Assembly (NCBI RefSeq): GCF_010015445.1 | Contig: NC_053121.1 | Location: 25,514,434 to 25,578,433, forward strand | Source of the DNA: Perca fluviatilis | Lineage: Eukaryota > Chordata > Actinopteri > Perciformes > Percidae | Direction: 5' to 3' | Length of the DNA stretch: 64,000 nucleotides | Shown: in pieces, positions 21,786-34,135 of the stretch | How positions within the stretch are numbered: the first letter of the stretch is position 1 | How the letters are laid out: every line of letters begins with the position of its first letter | Program-made: the position numbers and the translations under genes | The notes under the pieces: generated by a model | The model's database searches: none | What the model saw: the letters and a program-made list of their open reading frames with translations, nothing else | What the model was told of the DNA's origin: nothing

Positions 21786-23053
21786 TACATTTTCTAGAAG
21801 CTTCCCATATTTTCTGTCTTTTCCCCAGAGAAGATTTATTAGACATGGTTTAACTAACAGGATGCTCAGGGAACTCCTCCTTGCTGAATTACAAAAATCA
21901 TTTCCCATTAACTATTTTAATGGAGAGAAGAAATTCAAGGACACCCTCAATGTTAAGATTATCACTTCAAAGACAAGCTGTTGACACTCTGGAAACTGTT
22001 AACGATGTAATGAATGAATCATGAGCACTGCTTTTGGTCAGAGGGCTGTTCCTGCTCCCAGCAGTGTGGTCTGGCCCTCATCTGTGTTGTTTGTGACACC
22101 CTGCAGCAAGAGTCCTTACCTGACTTTCAGTCTGTGTCGCGCTGACAGGTGGGGAAAGCAGTAAAGGGAAGAGAAGCTGTTTTTGAGACTGTGAGGTACA
22201 AAGGGACTTTTGTCGGTCACCTCTGTTTTTTGATCATCTGCTGTCGTGCCGAGGATCATTAAGTCCCTCGTTATCTTTAAGTAATTCTCCAGGGCACGTC
22301 TTGGTCAGTAGACTGCGCGTACAGTATCTTGGTAACTGGGGCATAAGCAGGCCACAGATAACTTGCCAAGCTAAGCTGCAGTTATGTGGACAATATCTCT
22401 TTAACCCGATTGATATCACTTTGAATAGAGATTACAATTTAACTGTTTTCATGGACGCTAAATAAAGTAATTCCATAAAATGTGCGTTTACATGCCCCAA
22501 GACATTTCATTTAGAATATTACTTTGTTGGCTTGCGTAGAGTGGTTTCTGCCCGCTTTGAAGTAGCCAATCTGCCGGAAATGAATAAATAAATATATGTT
22601 GAAATATATATATTTATAACAGAAGAAGAAGTCGTCCCCCAATTTATTCAGATGGTTCATTGGATTCCAGCTTTGTTCATCTTTTCAAACACTTGTTAGA
22701 ACCACTCATTGTTTTTAGACTCTTTGACTTTCAACAATCCTTAAATCTTTAAAGGTCTCAACGAAAAAGCCACAGACCAGTTTTCCTTTGCTACCGCCAT
22801 GTTTCTCTCTCTCCCATAAGCAACGCCACCTAATGTTACACCAATGTAGGAAAACATGCGCAGAAAGAATATATTTATTCCATCCAGAGAAAAACAATCA
22901 GATTAAACGTTTATATGCTTATTAGAGGCTAATATTTTCCTATTTTTATCAAAGGTTCAAACCATCCCTCTCGACCAGATTGAAAATTCCTTAAGATCAG
23001 GCCGGATCAGGCCAGTCTCTTGCGATTGAGGTGCTTACATGAGGCATTTTCAT

Positions 23054-23057
<4 letters not shown>
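21786..23057. other. unassigned DNA, partly repeat-like
   Basis: No gene. The words 'gtgcgtttacatgcccca' near 22482 and 'ggtgcttacatgaggcat' near 23030 recall ends of a fish DNA-transposon family, but no clean inverted repeat could be traced between them. Confidence 0.4.

Positions 23058-23092
<35 letters not shown>
23058..23092. repeat. (AT)n microsatellite
   Basis: About 17 AT units immediately upstream of the L2-like LINE fragment. Confidence 0.95.
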
Positions 23093-23096
<4 letters not shown>

Positions 23097-23100
23097 TATA

Positions 23101-23775
23101 TTCACACAGTTTCTATAAAACATCAAAACCTTTATTAGTTCAAGTTTGGATTATTGTAATGCTCTTTATGTTGGTCTGAATCAAACCTCCATCTCGCGCC
23201 TTCAGCTTGTTCAAAATGCTGCTGTTCGCTTTTTAACAAATACATCTAGACGTGCACACATCACTCCCATTCTCTACACCCTACATTGGCTCCCTGTGCG
23301 TTTTAGAGTAGATTTTAAGATCTTATTGTTTATTTTCAACGCCTTAAATGGTATTTGTCCGAAATTTTAACTTTGCATGAGCACAACCGGTCATTGCGGT
23401 CTTCAAATCAGCTGGTATTAGAAGTTCCAAGGTCAAGGTATAAACGGTGGGGTGATCGGGCATTTGCAGTTGCTGTTTGCAGAGACTCTGAAACAAGTTA
23501 CCCACTGATATTTGCACTATTACGGATGTAGCTCTTTTTAGGTCCAAACTCAAAACGTATTTGTTTAGACTGGCTTTTAATACGTAGTAGTGGTGTGACA
23601 ATTTCACTCTCCTGTTTCTTTGTAACCTTTTCAGATTTTACTGTGTTATATGTTTCATTCTTTTTATTGTATGATATGTTGTTTTATACTTGATTCCTGA
23701 TGTAAAGCACTTCGGATACCTGCTGGTTGCTGTAACGTGCTATATAAATACATTTTGATTGATTGATTGATTGAA
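23101..23775 (+). mobile_element. L2-like LINE 3' end (5' truncated)
   Basis: A frame through 23131-23370 reads SSSLDYCNALYVGL, ISRLQLVQNAAVRFLT, HITPILYTLHWLPVRFRVDF and FNALNGICPKF. This is the conserved block after the reverse-transcriptase domain of L2-type fish LINEs. It continues with a frame change into LHEHNRSLRSSNQLV, VPRSRYKRWGDRAFAVA and later SKLKTYLFRLAFN. Stops and shifts show it is dead. The 3' end has the 'tgtaaagcacttcggatacc' and 'gtgctatataaata' words and a (TTGA)n tail at 23753-23775. Confidence 0.92.
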
Positions 23776-24494
23776 AACTGTCATCCACTGTATCATTTTG
23801 ATAATAACACCACTGAACTCCTAGATATTTGCTGTCTGGAGTGTGACTAAGAGCACTGTGAAGAATCTTGACAATGATTCCTGTGAAAATGTGAGTTTGT
23901 TAAACAAGTGGTTTGACCACTGATGCAGATTGATACGAAGAAAAAGCAGAATTTGATAATTTTATTCCACTTAAAAACTTTGATTAGGCAGTATTTGGAT
24001 ATTAGAAGCTCTGACCAGCCAACATATGTTTGTAAATCATTTGCTTCAAACCTGAAATGGAAACAAAACGATGAGAACTTCTGCCTATTTACTGCGTTAT
24101 TTTCATCGGAGGACAGAACAAGAATAGCTGTTGCACAAACATATCTGTCTACATCTATTTTGTCTGATTTTTTCCCCCTTCTATCTAAATTATCCTGCCT
24201 GCTGTAGAAGGTGAAGGCTGGTACGATTCAGCTTCAAGTTGTGTTTGCAGAGCAGTAGGTGGTACTTTATGGATTTACTGTTGCTGTCTTATTGATATGT
24301 CAGGTTTTCTATCTACCACATGCCAACGCAACATAACCCATTTTCATGGTATTTTAGTGTATTTTTGGAATAGAAATGCTAAACATTGGTAACCACTACA
24401 CAGGGCTGTAGTCACGACCACATCAGTTTAATCACAACCATCATCATTTTGATGTGATAGTACTTATTATGCCCTTTTGTGTGATGGCCGAAGT
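23776..24494. other. unassigned DNA
   Basis: No gene. A 94-codon plus-strand frame at 23923-24207 (LKTLIRQYLDIRSSDQPTY and nearby) has no domain that I recognise. Confidence 0.45.
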
Positions 24495-24730
24495 CAATGG
24501 TACGCAACCTGAGGTTTGGGACTCCTCCAAGGGGTTACATAAATCTAAAGGGGTTGCTGGATGATTAATGGAATAAGAAAGAGAACTCTGCTACACAAAA
24601 TTAGATATATTTTTTTTCTAATCTTTCCTATTTTCTTGTGACATACTGAACAGTTTACCTTAAGACCTCCAACGTTTGGAGGGGAAAATCACTCTTTGGT
24701 GAACTGCTCACAACTGATAGACATAGTACA
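24495..24730 (+). mobile_element. hAT-type repeat fragment
   Basis: The start 'caatggtacgcaacctgagg' is a decayed form of the 'cagtggttcccaacctgggg' left end of a widespread vertebrate hAT group. 'ggattaatgg' and 'ctgctacacaaaatt' follow in the order I recall from fish copies. The right end is not seen. Confidence 0.6.
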
Positions 24731-24739
24731 CAACACAAC

Positions 24740-25238
24740 TAGGGATTGGTATCATTGCATATCATACTGCTTAACAGTATCGATACTTAACAGCACTCTT
24801 ATCGATACTACTCCATAAGTTTGATGGAGCAGCAAGAAAGTGCTTTTCCCAGAAAATCCAAAACACTGAAACATAACATATTGTCCAATTAGGTTGCTAG
24901 TGTTACCCCTGTTTTACGTAACTGTTATACACATAGCGTTTTTCAACATTTTCTTTTTCTTTGCTATAGATATCCCACTCATCAGAGCATTTCAAACTAT
25001 CTGCTGTGGACACAACCACGACGTAGTCCTTTGATTCAATGAAACACAGCATTAACAGACTGCTATGTTTTGGGGAAAAGTTTATTTAACAGTAGGCAAA
25101 CTTACAATTCTTACTATTAAATGAATAAGTGAATTAAATTCAGATATCATTATCAGTACCAACTACTGCAAGATGGCTATTGGTTTTATAGTTCTGACCA
25201 ATCAGGAACTTTTAAGAACGATCCTCGAGCCAGCCCTA
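24740..25238. mobile_element. hAT-like element, 499 bp
   Basis: Left end 'tagggattggtatc' and right end '...gagccagcccta' form short inverted ends, with repeated gtatcgata words just inside. No coding capacity and no intact target duplication. Confidence 0.5.
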
Positions 25239-25299
25239 TGTTTCAATCCCGCCCCCTCCCCAGCATGCTCACAAGTTTAACTATACATCCTCAGTTTTC

Positions 25300-25606
25300 A
25301 TCACTATATTACAATCATTACTTATTATCCTCCCTATCTAGAGTATCTCTCCCTCCTTTCTTTGACATTACTCAGTAGCCATCCTCAATACAAACACCAC
25401 CTTATATGTCATGTCACAACATTAGCCATATTCAACCTCCCAGGCCAATATAAATCATTGTAAAGTACTTGTCTTATGTCCTAATGTCTGTATGTTTTAT
25501 CACTCGTCTAAATGTCCTATGTCTTGTAATGTTTGTATTACACCAATTGTCCTGTGTGTTTTTTTTGTAACGTTATTGCACTAATAAAATTTTTTTTTTT
25601 AAAAAG
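25300..25606 (+). mobile_element. possible retroposon 3' end
   Basis: The stretch ends 'gcactaataaaa', then T12 and AAAAAG, with repeated tgtcctaatgtctg/tgtcttgtaatgt words before it. This looks like the 3' end of a retroposed or LINE sequence with an AATAAA signal, but no coding remnant supports it. Confidence 0.3.
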
Positions 25607-28247
25607 AGCGTTCCTCGATATGGGCTGCAAGTAGACGGCGTTTCCTTTTAAGTTGTTACAGTCCCAAAAGCTTGTCTTATTTATCATTTATTTTTGATTT
25701 GATTAAAACGTTAGACAAAGGTTATGTGACAGAAAAACGGAGAAAGATATTATAATGTCATAAATTCACATGGAGCTGCGTGTCCTTGGCCAGGACAAAG
25801 GCCAAGTCCAAGTATGAGACAAGATGGAGACTATTAAGCCTTGAGTGGTTTCATAGTCTACACCTCTTTTTTTATTCCTTTTAAATCACATAAAAAACAA
25901 TCAAAATTTCATTCATGGAGCCCTTGCACAGCTTGCAATGTCTTTTTAACAATTTTCCTAGTGTTTGCTCATATGGTTTTGATTTCTATGTCCATTGACA
26001 TCTATGAAAACACAAACAGGGAAGGATGAAATACATGCTAAATTGCCAAAGATAAGAAAACTCCTCCTGTTATTTTTGTCTCACAGCTCCCAAATTGCCC
26101 CGTTGAAATGGAATTACTCTGAAGAGAGAGGTCTGTGTGAACTTGACCTAAGCGGCAGCATTTAATGAGGACAAAACTCTGTAGGTGATCAATATGGTCT
26201 ATCAATTCAAACTTTAAATGGAGTCTGCTCACCAGCCTTCCATTCCATAAATCCACACATGGATTCAAAGGACTGGTTTCAAACAAGAAACAATGTAGTC
26301 AGAAACGTGTGATGTGGGTGGATTCCCTCTGTCAGCCTCTCTAACAGGTCTCCACTAAAGGAAAACGTGTAAACAGTTTTATTATAAATTCTGTGAAAAA
26401 CACTATTTACATAAAAAAGATAATGGGTTTCAAATTCTCTGTGAATGACCCTAACTCTAAATCAACTAGTTGGCATTTGAAAATCCATCAGAAAGCGTAG
26501 GAGAGTGAGAGTGCAGCAAACATGCATCTCTGAGAGCCGTCAGTCAAGGCTGTCAGAAATGGCGAGGATGTGGTTGGAAGGAGAGGACCGCTGTGTTGTG
26601 ACTGCAGCTCATAGTCTAAGGTCAGCAATGAATTTTCAGCTCCCTCCTCCCGTTTTCCATGAGAGCTCCCCACGCAAGCCGGCGGGCCAACGATGTCCCC
26701 ACTGACCGCTGTGATCTGTGGCCAAGTGGCGTCTCCCTCTGCCCGATCAGACCCAGCACCTCTTGTTCTCTGGCCAACTGGCCTTCTTCCCCGCAAGCCG
26801 GGGCCAGGGCTCCTCCTGGTTCCGTATGTTCTGTGCTTTTTTAGGCCTGTGATGGATGCCAGCCGTCCCTGAGCACCCTCCGAAGCTGCACCAGAGAGGG
26901 GGATTAAACAGATTTCTCTTTTTTTTTTTCAGAAAAGGGGATGGATGAGTGTAATCACCTATAATCTCAAATTCTAGGCCTCTTGATTATGAACCAGAGG
27001 CTGTTTCAGCCATTTGGATCAGCTCCCTCCAGTCACCTACTTAATCCATGAAAAGAACCTGTCATAACAGCCTGAAACTTGTGGAGAGGAAATGGAGTTG
27101 AGGTAGACAGGCACACGTCCTCTAAGCACTATCTTCTGCTCATGTGGCGTCAATGTCAGACCACGGCTCACTCCGAAGACTGAACGCTAAGGACCAAAGT
27201 CACTTTGGCCAACGAGCACTTGGCTATTGATCCTAGCTAAAATGGAAAGCCTTAGGAAGTTAAGCTCTCATCGGACATGTAATGGGGGGGATAAAACGGC
27301 AGACTAGGACATGCACTCTCTCTAATCTTGAAAACTAAGAAGTGGAGCAGCATTTTAATTTACTGGGCTAAGAAAGAAATGGGAAAGCATGCATCCCATG
27401 CTCCTTCAAACACAAAACCACCACAACAAATGCATTTAAAACATAATTCTAAATGAACATCCATGTTTATCTAGCTATCTGTCTGTCTGTCTCAACCTAA
27501 ACACTATAGGTCGATTTTCAAAGACTTCCAAAATGACACCTAACAGTACAACCGTTCTATTTACTGCCTCACGTTAGAGTTTAATCATATGACCGTAAGC
27601 ATGTGACCGTTCTATGTTACGTTAAGGGCACAGTTTTAAATGCTTGGTAAACATTGTAGATCTGAACTAGTAACGTTTAGGCAACAAAAATACTTAGGGT
27701 TAGTAAAACATCAGGAATCAGCTTAAAATGAGTCATGTAAAACTACTAACATGAGGATGTGACGTCATTACACATTGTCACCTTGTCACCATGTGCGATT
27801 GGCTCACTTAATAATATAATAATATACTCCGAGAGAAAGCGAGATGTAGCTATATAGGTAGATAGATGATGTATTGTAGCTACGTAGTGTAGAGGATATA
27901 TTGTATTTTAAAGATTACTTACCTTTGTCATAATACATTGCAAGTGGAAGAAAGACATATATAGTAGAAGTGTTCATTTGAGTTGAAGACTCCCATATTG
28001 TCAGAGATATCGATATAGCGAGACAGCCAATGCACCGGGGGTGTGCTCCAAAAGAATAGCAGAGAGAAGAGGTGTGGAAATTAAATGTCATTTCTTGACA
28101 GGGATGTCTGAGAATTAAACTGGCAGTGAAGTGTGACAAAGTTGTTTGGTGACAAGGCAGGAGAAGACAATTGTCAACACTTCTTTTCCTTTCCCTTCCA
28201 ACAAGTCCTGGCACCTAAGATGTGGGTGCAAAGCTAAGAGGTGTAGC
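25607..28247. other. unassigned DNA with a GC-rich patch
   Basis: No gene was recognised. The part at 26490-26900 is clearly richer in G and C than its surroundings and is open in frames on both strands (102 codons minus, 66 and 61 plus), but no domain was seen. Short (TCTG) words occur near 27479. Confidence 0.5.
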
Positions 28248-28282
<35 letters not shown>

Positions 28283-28284
28283 GA
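28248..28284. repeat. (GA)n microsatellite
   Basis: A GA run of about 18 units with one interrupting C at 28270. Confidence 0.95.
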
Positions 28285-28452
28285 TGAATCAGTGTTGTGT
28301 GTGTGCGGGGGCATGATGATGGGAATGCTATTGTGTGTCAGTAATACATTTAAAGGATATATGACGTGTGAGGTTCCAAACCATAATTGTAAAAAATACA
28401 ATTTGTATTTTTTGAACGGATTTAACAAACAAAATATTATAAGTTAGTACAC

Positions 28453-28602
28453 TCTAGAGGTGCTGGTATGATAGCTTTTCCCCCCTTTTTCTAGTCTTTA
28501 TGCTAAGCTAGCCACCAGCTGGCTGTAGCTTCATATTTAACTTCCAGACATCAGAGTGGTATCAACCTTCTCATCTAACTCTCGACAAAAAAAAAGCCAA
28601 TA
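28453..28602. repeat. teleost interspersed repeat
   Basis: The words 'ttctagtctttatgctaagc', 'ctggctgtagcttcatattt' and 'catcagagtggtatcaacct' to 'tctcatctaactctcg' occur in the order known to me from an abundant fish repeat. The class is not certain. It is partial on the left. Confidence 0.6.
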
Positions 28603-29526
28603 AGATTGTGGTTGTGCAAATAATGTGTCCTCCACAAGACAAATGACAGCATCAGGTGTTGAAATCACCTGTTTCTGTGGTGTGATGTTGTGTGCCACAA
28701 AAAATTAAAAAAAGCTAGAAGGTCGGAGTGGATGCTTGGGCAGACAAAATCATCTCTGACCAACAGTCAAAGTTCGTTTCTTTTAGCCATCTCTCTTATT
28801 TGTCTAAACTTAACGGTTAAGGTATAACCATATAGCAACAGAAGTTCAGAAAGCGCTTATTTTGAGCTCCAATGTATTGTGACAATGAGGATTACTAAGG
28901 CATTATTCATTAATTCATTCATTTATCCCGAGAGATCACTTAAGGGACAACCCTCATTTTCAATGTCATCGAGTCATTATGAAACTGAGTCCTGTCTTTC
29001 TCTTCTTAGCTGTCTTTTATTATATTCAATATTGGGACCAGGGTCATCTCACAACTTTTTTTCATGCTTTTAAAAAGCTGTTGGCAAGTTGAAGAGTCTT
29101 TTGGAAAGACCTCATCAGTTTTATGACCTTGAGTTCTGGGAGTAAATGTGTACCAGCATGCACCCTCTCTTTCAAAGACATGCTAATGTGGACCTCAGTC
29201 CAAAAGCTTGATGTCAGTCTGGGCCATCTCTCCACATCTGATGCATCTCATGATCATATCCCGAGACCCTCTTTGATCAAAGTCCCCAGTAAGCAGCTAG
29301 TTTCACCATAATGGCCTCATTCGATTACAACGTGTAAAGTACTCCATTAGTTTCTCTGTTCATGAATCATTAAGTGCTGGTTATGATCAGCCGGCTTCAT
29401 GATGAACTGCAGATGGAGGAAATGGAAACTGCAGGAGCTGTCTGAGGTCACAGGTGGATACAGTACTCTTTAACGGCTAAATGAACAATCGCATATTAAG
29501 GTAGCGTTTGAACTCAGGTAGTGTGG
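28603..29526. other. unassigned DNA
   Basis: No gene or repeat family was recognised. Confidence 0.5.
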
Positions 29527-29592
29527 GGATTCAAGATTCAAAATCCTTTATTAATCCCACAATGGGGAGTATGCAGAATCAAGAACTGTCTG
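29527..29592 (-). mobile_element. LINE 3'-end fragment
   Basis: On the minus strand it reads 'actccccattgtgggattaa', then 'taaaggattttgaatcttga'. This is the same 3'-terminal signature as the LINE ends at 4222, 9547 and 21725. Confidence 0.7.
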
Positions 29593-31739
29593 ACCGTACA
29601 AAGACATTTAATATAAAAACAAAGCAATTTAAGGCTGCTTATTTAATTTTAGAGGCAGGAAATCTCTTGAGATAAAGATGAACACAAAAACAAATGAACT
29701 TTTGTCAAACCACTCTCTTTCCTCCAGTGTCCTATGCTTATGCAGGGGAGAGAGAGGCACACGCTTCAAACCTTTATTCATTCAATAGCAAAACAAAACA
29801 CTAATGACAGAAACAAATATATGTATTGACACCGATATCTAGTTACTAGTTTTATTTCTTTTTATGCTGTTTTGTGTGAAGCATAGTGAATGAATTGTGT
29901 GAAAAAAGGCTAATGGGTCTGCTGGCGGTGTGACGTGACTTTTGTGCTGCGCTAAGAGGGTATAAGCTCTGGTGCCACGCTGGCTGGAGATGTATCCATT
30001 TGTTTGTTGTGCAAAGGGAGGGTCAAAAAGAATCAAGAAATGGGGAGGGCCGTAGAAACAAAGTGGTTTGGAGGATGAAGTTGGACTTCAACAAAAGGTG
30101 ACAGAAAAGACCTATGTGAAGATGTTACAAAAAGGGTGAAAGATGTTGGCAAATATAGGGAGTCACGAAGGAACAGACATCGACTGTTATCCATAAGAAA
30201 TGCACAGTGCTTGGGAGAGTGAAATTGATGATTTCATCTTCGTCTAATTATTGTCATGATGGATCAGATTGCCGACTTCCCTCAAAGGCGGCTTAATGAC
30301 TCGTTGACACAAATCTGAATGACTGGCTTCACCGGTGGCGTCCATTAGTGTGCCACACTAAGCTCTCAGATGTGCTTAAACAAAATTGATAATTACCAAG
30401 AGCTTTCATCATTGTAATGAATGGCATCAATAAAGGGACAATTCATATTGCATTTAATTCATTCAGTCCTGCCACCGAGGCTGCCCAAGCTGTTATGAAG
30501 TCCAGTGATGATTTTTAATTCACATTTATCATTTCTTTGTTGTGATGCAGCAATGAATTATAATAATTCCCAATGACAAATGCTGCTGAAAAATGCTGTA
30601 GAAACACAATAGAAAGCTAGGTAAGGCCTTTACAAAATCAACAGACTGTATCATTGCCTCTGTGTCTTTCACACTGCCAAAACTCATGCAATACAGTCTA
30701 TAATAACAAGGTGGCAATATTACCATAATTACAGCCCTTCTTCTTTGTCCAGCTCATTCCCTCTCTTCCTCTACCCTCTTCCTCTGGTTTGTGTTGTTTC
30801 TTGCCGTTAATGCTCAGCCTCTAATGGCCATGGCGTCTTCTCCGACAAGGCTTAAAAGTCTGTCTCCTCCATCCCCTTACTTATTTAATAATGAGACCAC
30901 ACAAGGCAGTACCTCTATTCATAATGGGGCAGCAGCGGAGCCATCTTGGTTGGCATACAAAGCATGATGGGCCGGGGCAATACAGCAGGAGAGATCTAAT
31001 TGAGAGATAAATTAGACCTCTGCTAACTGATTGACTCAAGAATCAGTTGAACTCAGTCCCTGTCGATATGGGAGCCCGAGCTCTGCGAGCCTGTTGGAAG
31101 TTGCCACCTCCTGCGCTTACACACACACTGCACGTATCTAAATATGGAGATCTGAAGGCATTGGCGTGTTTGTGCCGGTGTTGTTTCAACACAATGATGG
31201 TTGTCGGTGGCTGTGACAAGCACGCCTCGATGTTTATTTCTCTCCATTTGCGCTGGAGAGTTCAGGATCCCATGCCACCCTGTCTCTTTTAAAAGAAAAC
31301 AACACATCATTTCTCCCAGTTTGAAACAACAGACCGGCAGAGGGGTGGCTGGGGTGGGAAATATTTGCTTAAAGTATGATCTCAGCATGGTTGACTGACA
31401 GAGCCGCTCCGTCAGGTCCCTGTGTTCTGTGTTTCAACACACACAGAATAAGACATAAACATACTATCATCACACAACTATATCATGCTAATTGCTTGTC
31501 TTGTTCACCGTGTATTTTCTGAGAGAATTTAGAGATTATTCACTTCATTCATTTGTAGAAAATGGAAAAAAAAACAACTATTTATTCTGCAGCTTTATTT
31601 ACAGAAATAATTGTGGTTAATAATGGTTCACCTGCTCTTCATTACATGCAGTCAAGTAGGAGTCCTCCATATTTCACTCTTCAATCCTCAGAGATCACGA
31701 TTAGTGTTGACGATGTGAGCGGGAGCTGTGGTAAACTGG
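29593..31739. other. unassigned DNA; contains conserved-looking block
   Basis: No gene or mobile element was recognised. The part at 30230-30560 is listed separately as a candidate regulatory block. Open frames near 31050-31390 exist on both strands and have no recognisable domain. Confidence 0.5.
30230..30560. promoter_or_regulatory. candidate conserved enhancer block
   Basis: Dense homeodomain-type cores (ctaattattgtc, gataattacc, tttttaattcac), CAATAAAG-like SOX words and no repeat signature. The balanced, non-repetitive composition stands out from the transposon-rich neighbours. Function is inferred only from this look. A cross-species alignment would be decisive. Confidence 0.3.
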
Positions 31740-31984
31740 AAAACCGGCATCCCCAACCGGCACCGTCAGACACCGCCTACCAAGAGGCTGGGTCTGTCCG
31801 AGGTTTCTTCCCAAGAGGGAGTTTTTCCTCGCCACTGCTTGCTCTTGAGGGAATTACTGCAATTGTTGGGGCTTTGTAAATTATAGAGTGTGGTCTCGAC
31901 CTACTCTATCTGTAAAGTGTCTCGAGATAACTCGTGTTATGATTTGATACTATAAATAAAATTGAATTGAATTGAATTGAAAAC
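31740..31984 (+). mobile_element. LINE/SINE 3' end with (TTGAA)n tail
   Basis: The words 'gacaccgcctaccaagagg', 'ctgggtctgtccgaggtttc', 'gggagtttttcctcgccact' and 'taaagtgtctcgagataact' form a well-known fish retroposon 3' end, closing with 'aaataaaattgaattgaatt'. The simple tail is typical of L2/CR1-group elements. A 3' end of related type lies in the opposite orientation at 63530. Confidence 0.8.
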
Positions 31985-33147
31985 AGGGACACTTAGTACG
32001 CAGGTGCTTGTATGATTTTAACAAAAAGCCAAGGAAGGCCAGCAACTGTCTGTGGGGATTTAACCATGTTACAGCTTTGATGCATTTTAAATTGACCTCG
32101 AGCATACTTTGGAGACAAGGAGAGAGGGCAGAAACGCACAAAGCAGACGATCAATTACTATTCTATAATTGGACAGGGCTTTAATGAGGCTGGCGGATGC
32201 AGCCTTGTGCACTTTTGTCAGCCGGAGTCACTGACGTGGGTGGCCCAATCAAAGCATGTCCTCATTAGCATATCTCTGCACATGCAACACTGTCCCTCAC
32301 TTCAAATAGAGGAGCTTCTTCTAGGGTCCAATTTTCCAGTAATGACTGACCCATACCCATTTTTGCATTGCATAATAACTCACAACTGACAAAGTAATAT
32401 TTTATTCCTAAGGCCACTGAACCATTATAATTAAAACAACAACAAAAAAGAGAGACAACAAAAACTGATTATATTAAATAAAAGAATCATTGAATCCTAA
32501 CTTTTAAAGGGAATATCAAAGCAGATGTTTAATGACATGCTGCAACAAAATACTTCTCTATTCAGTTTTTTTTGGGGGGCTTTAAAGCATTCATTTAACG
32601 CAAGCAGTGGGAGGTTGAATGAAGCAGCGAGTGTGTTGGTCTCATATATCTGTTTTAGTGACCCACTCATCCCCAACATCAGAAATTAGGCTGAGTCAGA
32701 GGGGCTGAATACTGCAATGCAAAGCCAGAACAAGGTTTAAGCAATCCTTTGTTCCCATTAATGTGTTTAACAGCTGGCACTAAATCTGCACCATACAGTA
32801 TGTGATGTTGGTATTTTGTATTTCGGTTTACTGTTAATTTATTTATATGACTGTGATGATTTTAGTTTGCACTGCTGCTGTGTGCGTGTGTGATGTGGGG
32901 GGTAGACTTGCACAGCTGTTTTTTTCTTTCCTGTGTGTGTCTATTTGTGTGTTTAGGGAGGGGTGGAAGCAGATGATGTGGATCCCTCATCTCTTGATGA
33001 TGCATTGTTTTGCTTCGTGTTTGCTTTTTCTGTGTACTGTCTTTCTGTAGCCTATACAGTTTGTTTGCACCACTGACCAAATGAGTTTCCTCCTTACATA
33101 ATAAAGTTAATCTAGGCTTGAATCAATTATATACCATCTGTAGTAAT
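31985..33147. other. unassigned DNA
   Basis: No gene was recognised. About 32150-32290 holds ataattgg, ctttaatgagg, gcccaatcaaag and ctcattagcat words and may be a conserved block. Confidence 0.45.

Positions 33148-33175
<28 letters not shown>
33148..33175. repeat. (CA)n microsatellite
   Basis: About 13 CA units followed by A7. Confidence 0.95.
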
Positions 33176-33179
<4 letters not shown>

Positions 33180-34135
33180 AATACAGGTGATGGCAGTACA
33201 AAAGTAGGTGAGGAACATCAGGAAGAAATACCTTTCGCACAAGAAGAGCTTTGATTGAACCTGTAATGACATGGGAATTATGTAAATGGATGCAAGGGAA
33301 GTATGCTGCTTGACCATTGTAAAACCTGTGTATTTACGTGCCCCCATGTACTGTTAGTAGCTCAATGCCTAAACATGGCAAAATACAGTACACTTGGCCC
33401 CCATTTTACTTTTGATGGCATATTTTGCACCGTCACAGTGAGGATGCCAGTCCAGATGCTGTTGTTAATTTTACCTTTATGCATGTTTGCCAACCAACAA
33501 TTGCCAACTAACTTGAAGAAACAAACAACGGCTAATTAAATGATGTATTGGGTTTAGTCTGAATACAACTATTTGCTCTGTCATTCTTCCTGATGTACAC
33601 ATTGACCACATGTTTATGGTACTATATAATAAGAGGCAGTTTGGGGTAAGGATGAAAGAACCAACCCTGCAATTAATGGATTCTATATCCCATAGTTATA
33701 GAAATTGCAAAAATAATTACATTGCCAGGGTCACAAATCACAAGACCTTTGATGATTTTGAAAGAGCAACAATGAATAACCAAGCTGAGTAAAGTGTATT
33801 ATGAAATAAAATATATGAATCATTTCATTAATATAATATTGATAAAATAAAATATTATAGAAACTGGCCGATGTCTTCCAGTGCTATAGAAATGTGATAT
33901 AAAACCTCAAAACTATTTATCCAGCCTCAGCATTTTCAAACCTTGTGTTCTGTGTTGTTAAAAAGGTTTTGGTGGTCAATGCTGGTCACTTCCTGTAAAA
34001 TTGAAAATATTTACTTATTTAACCAATTCAAGATTCTTATTGATAAGAATACAATGCCCCCATAATTACTATTGTGGTTAAATGTATCATACACTTTCTT
34101 TCTTTACTGTTCACAAAATGTAAGAAATATTTGCC
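33176..34135. other. unassigned AT-rich DNA
   Basis: No gene or repeat family was recognised. Confidence 0.5.

Noticed and set aside
31053..31388. 111-codon minus-strand frame
   Set aside because: Frames are open on both strands here, no domain is recognisable and codon choice is not convincing.
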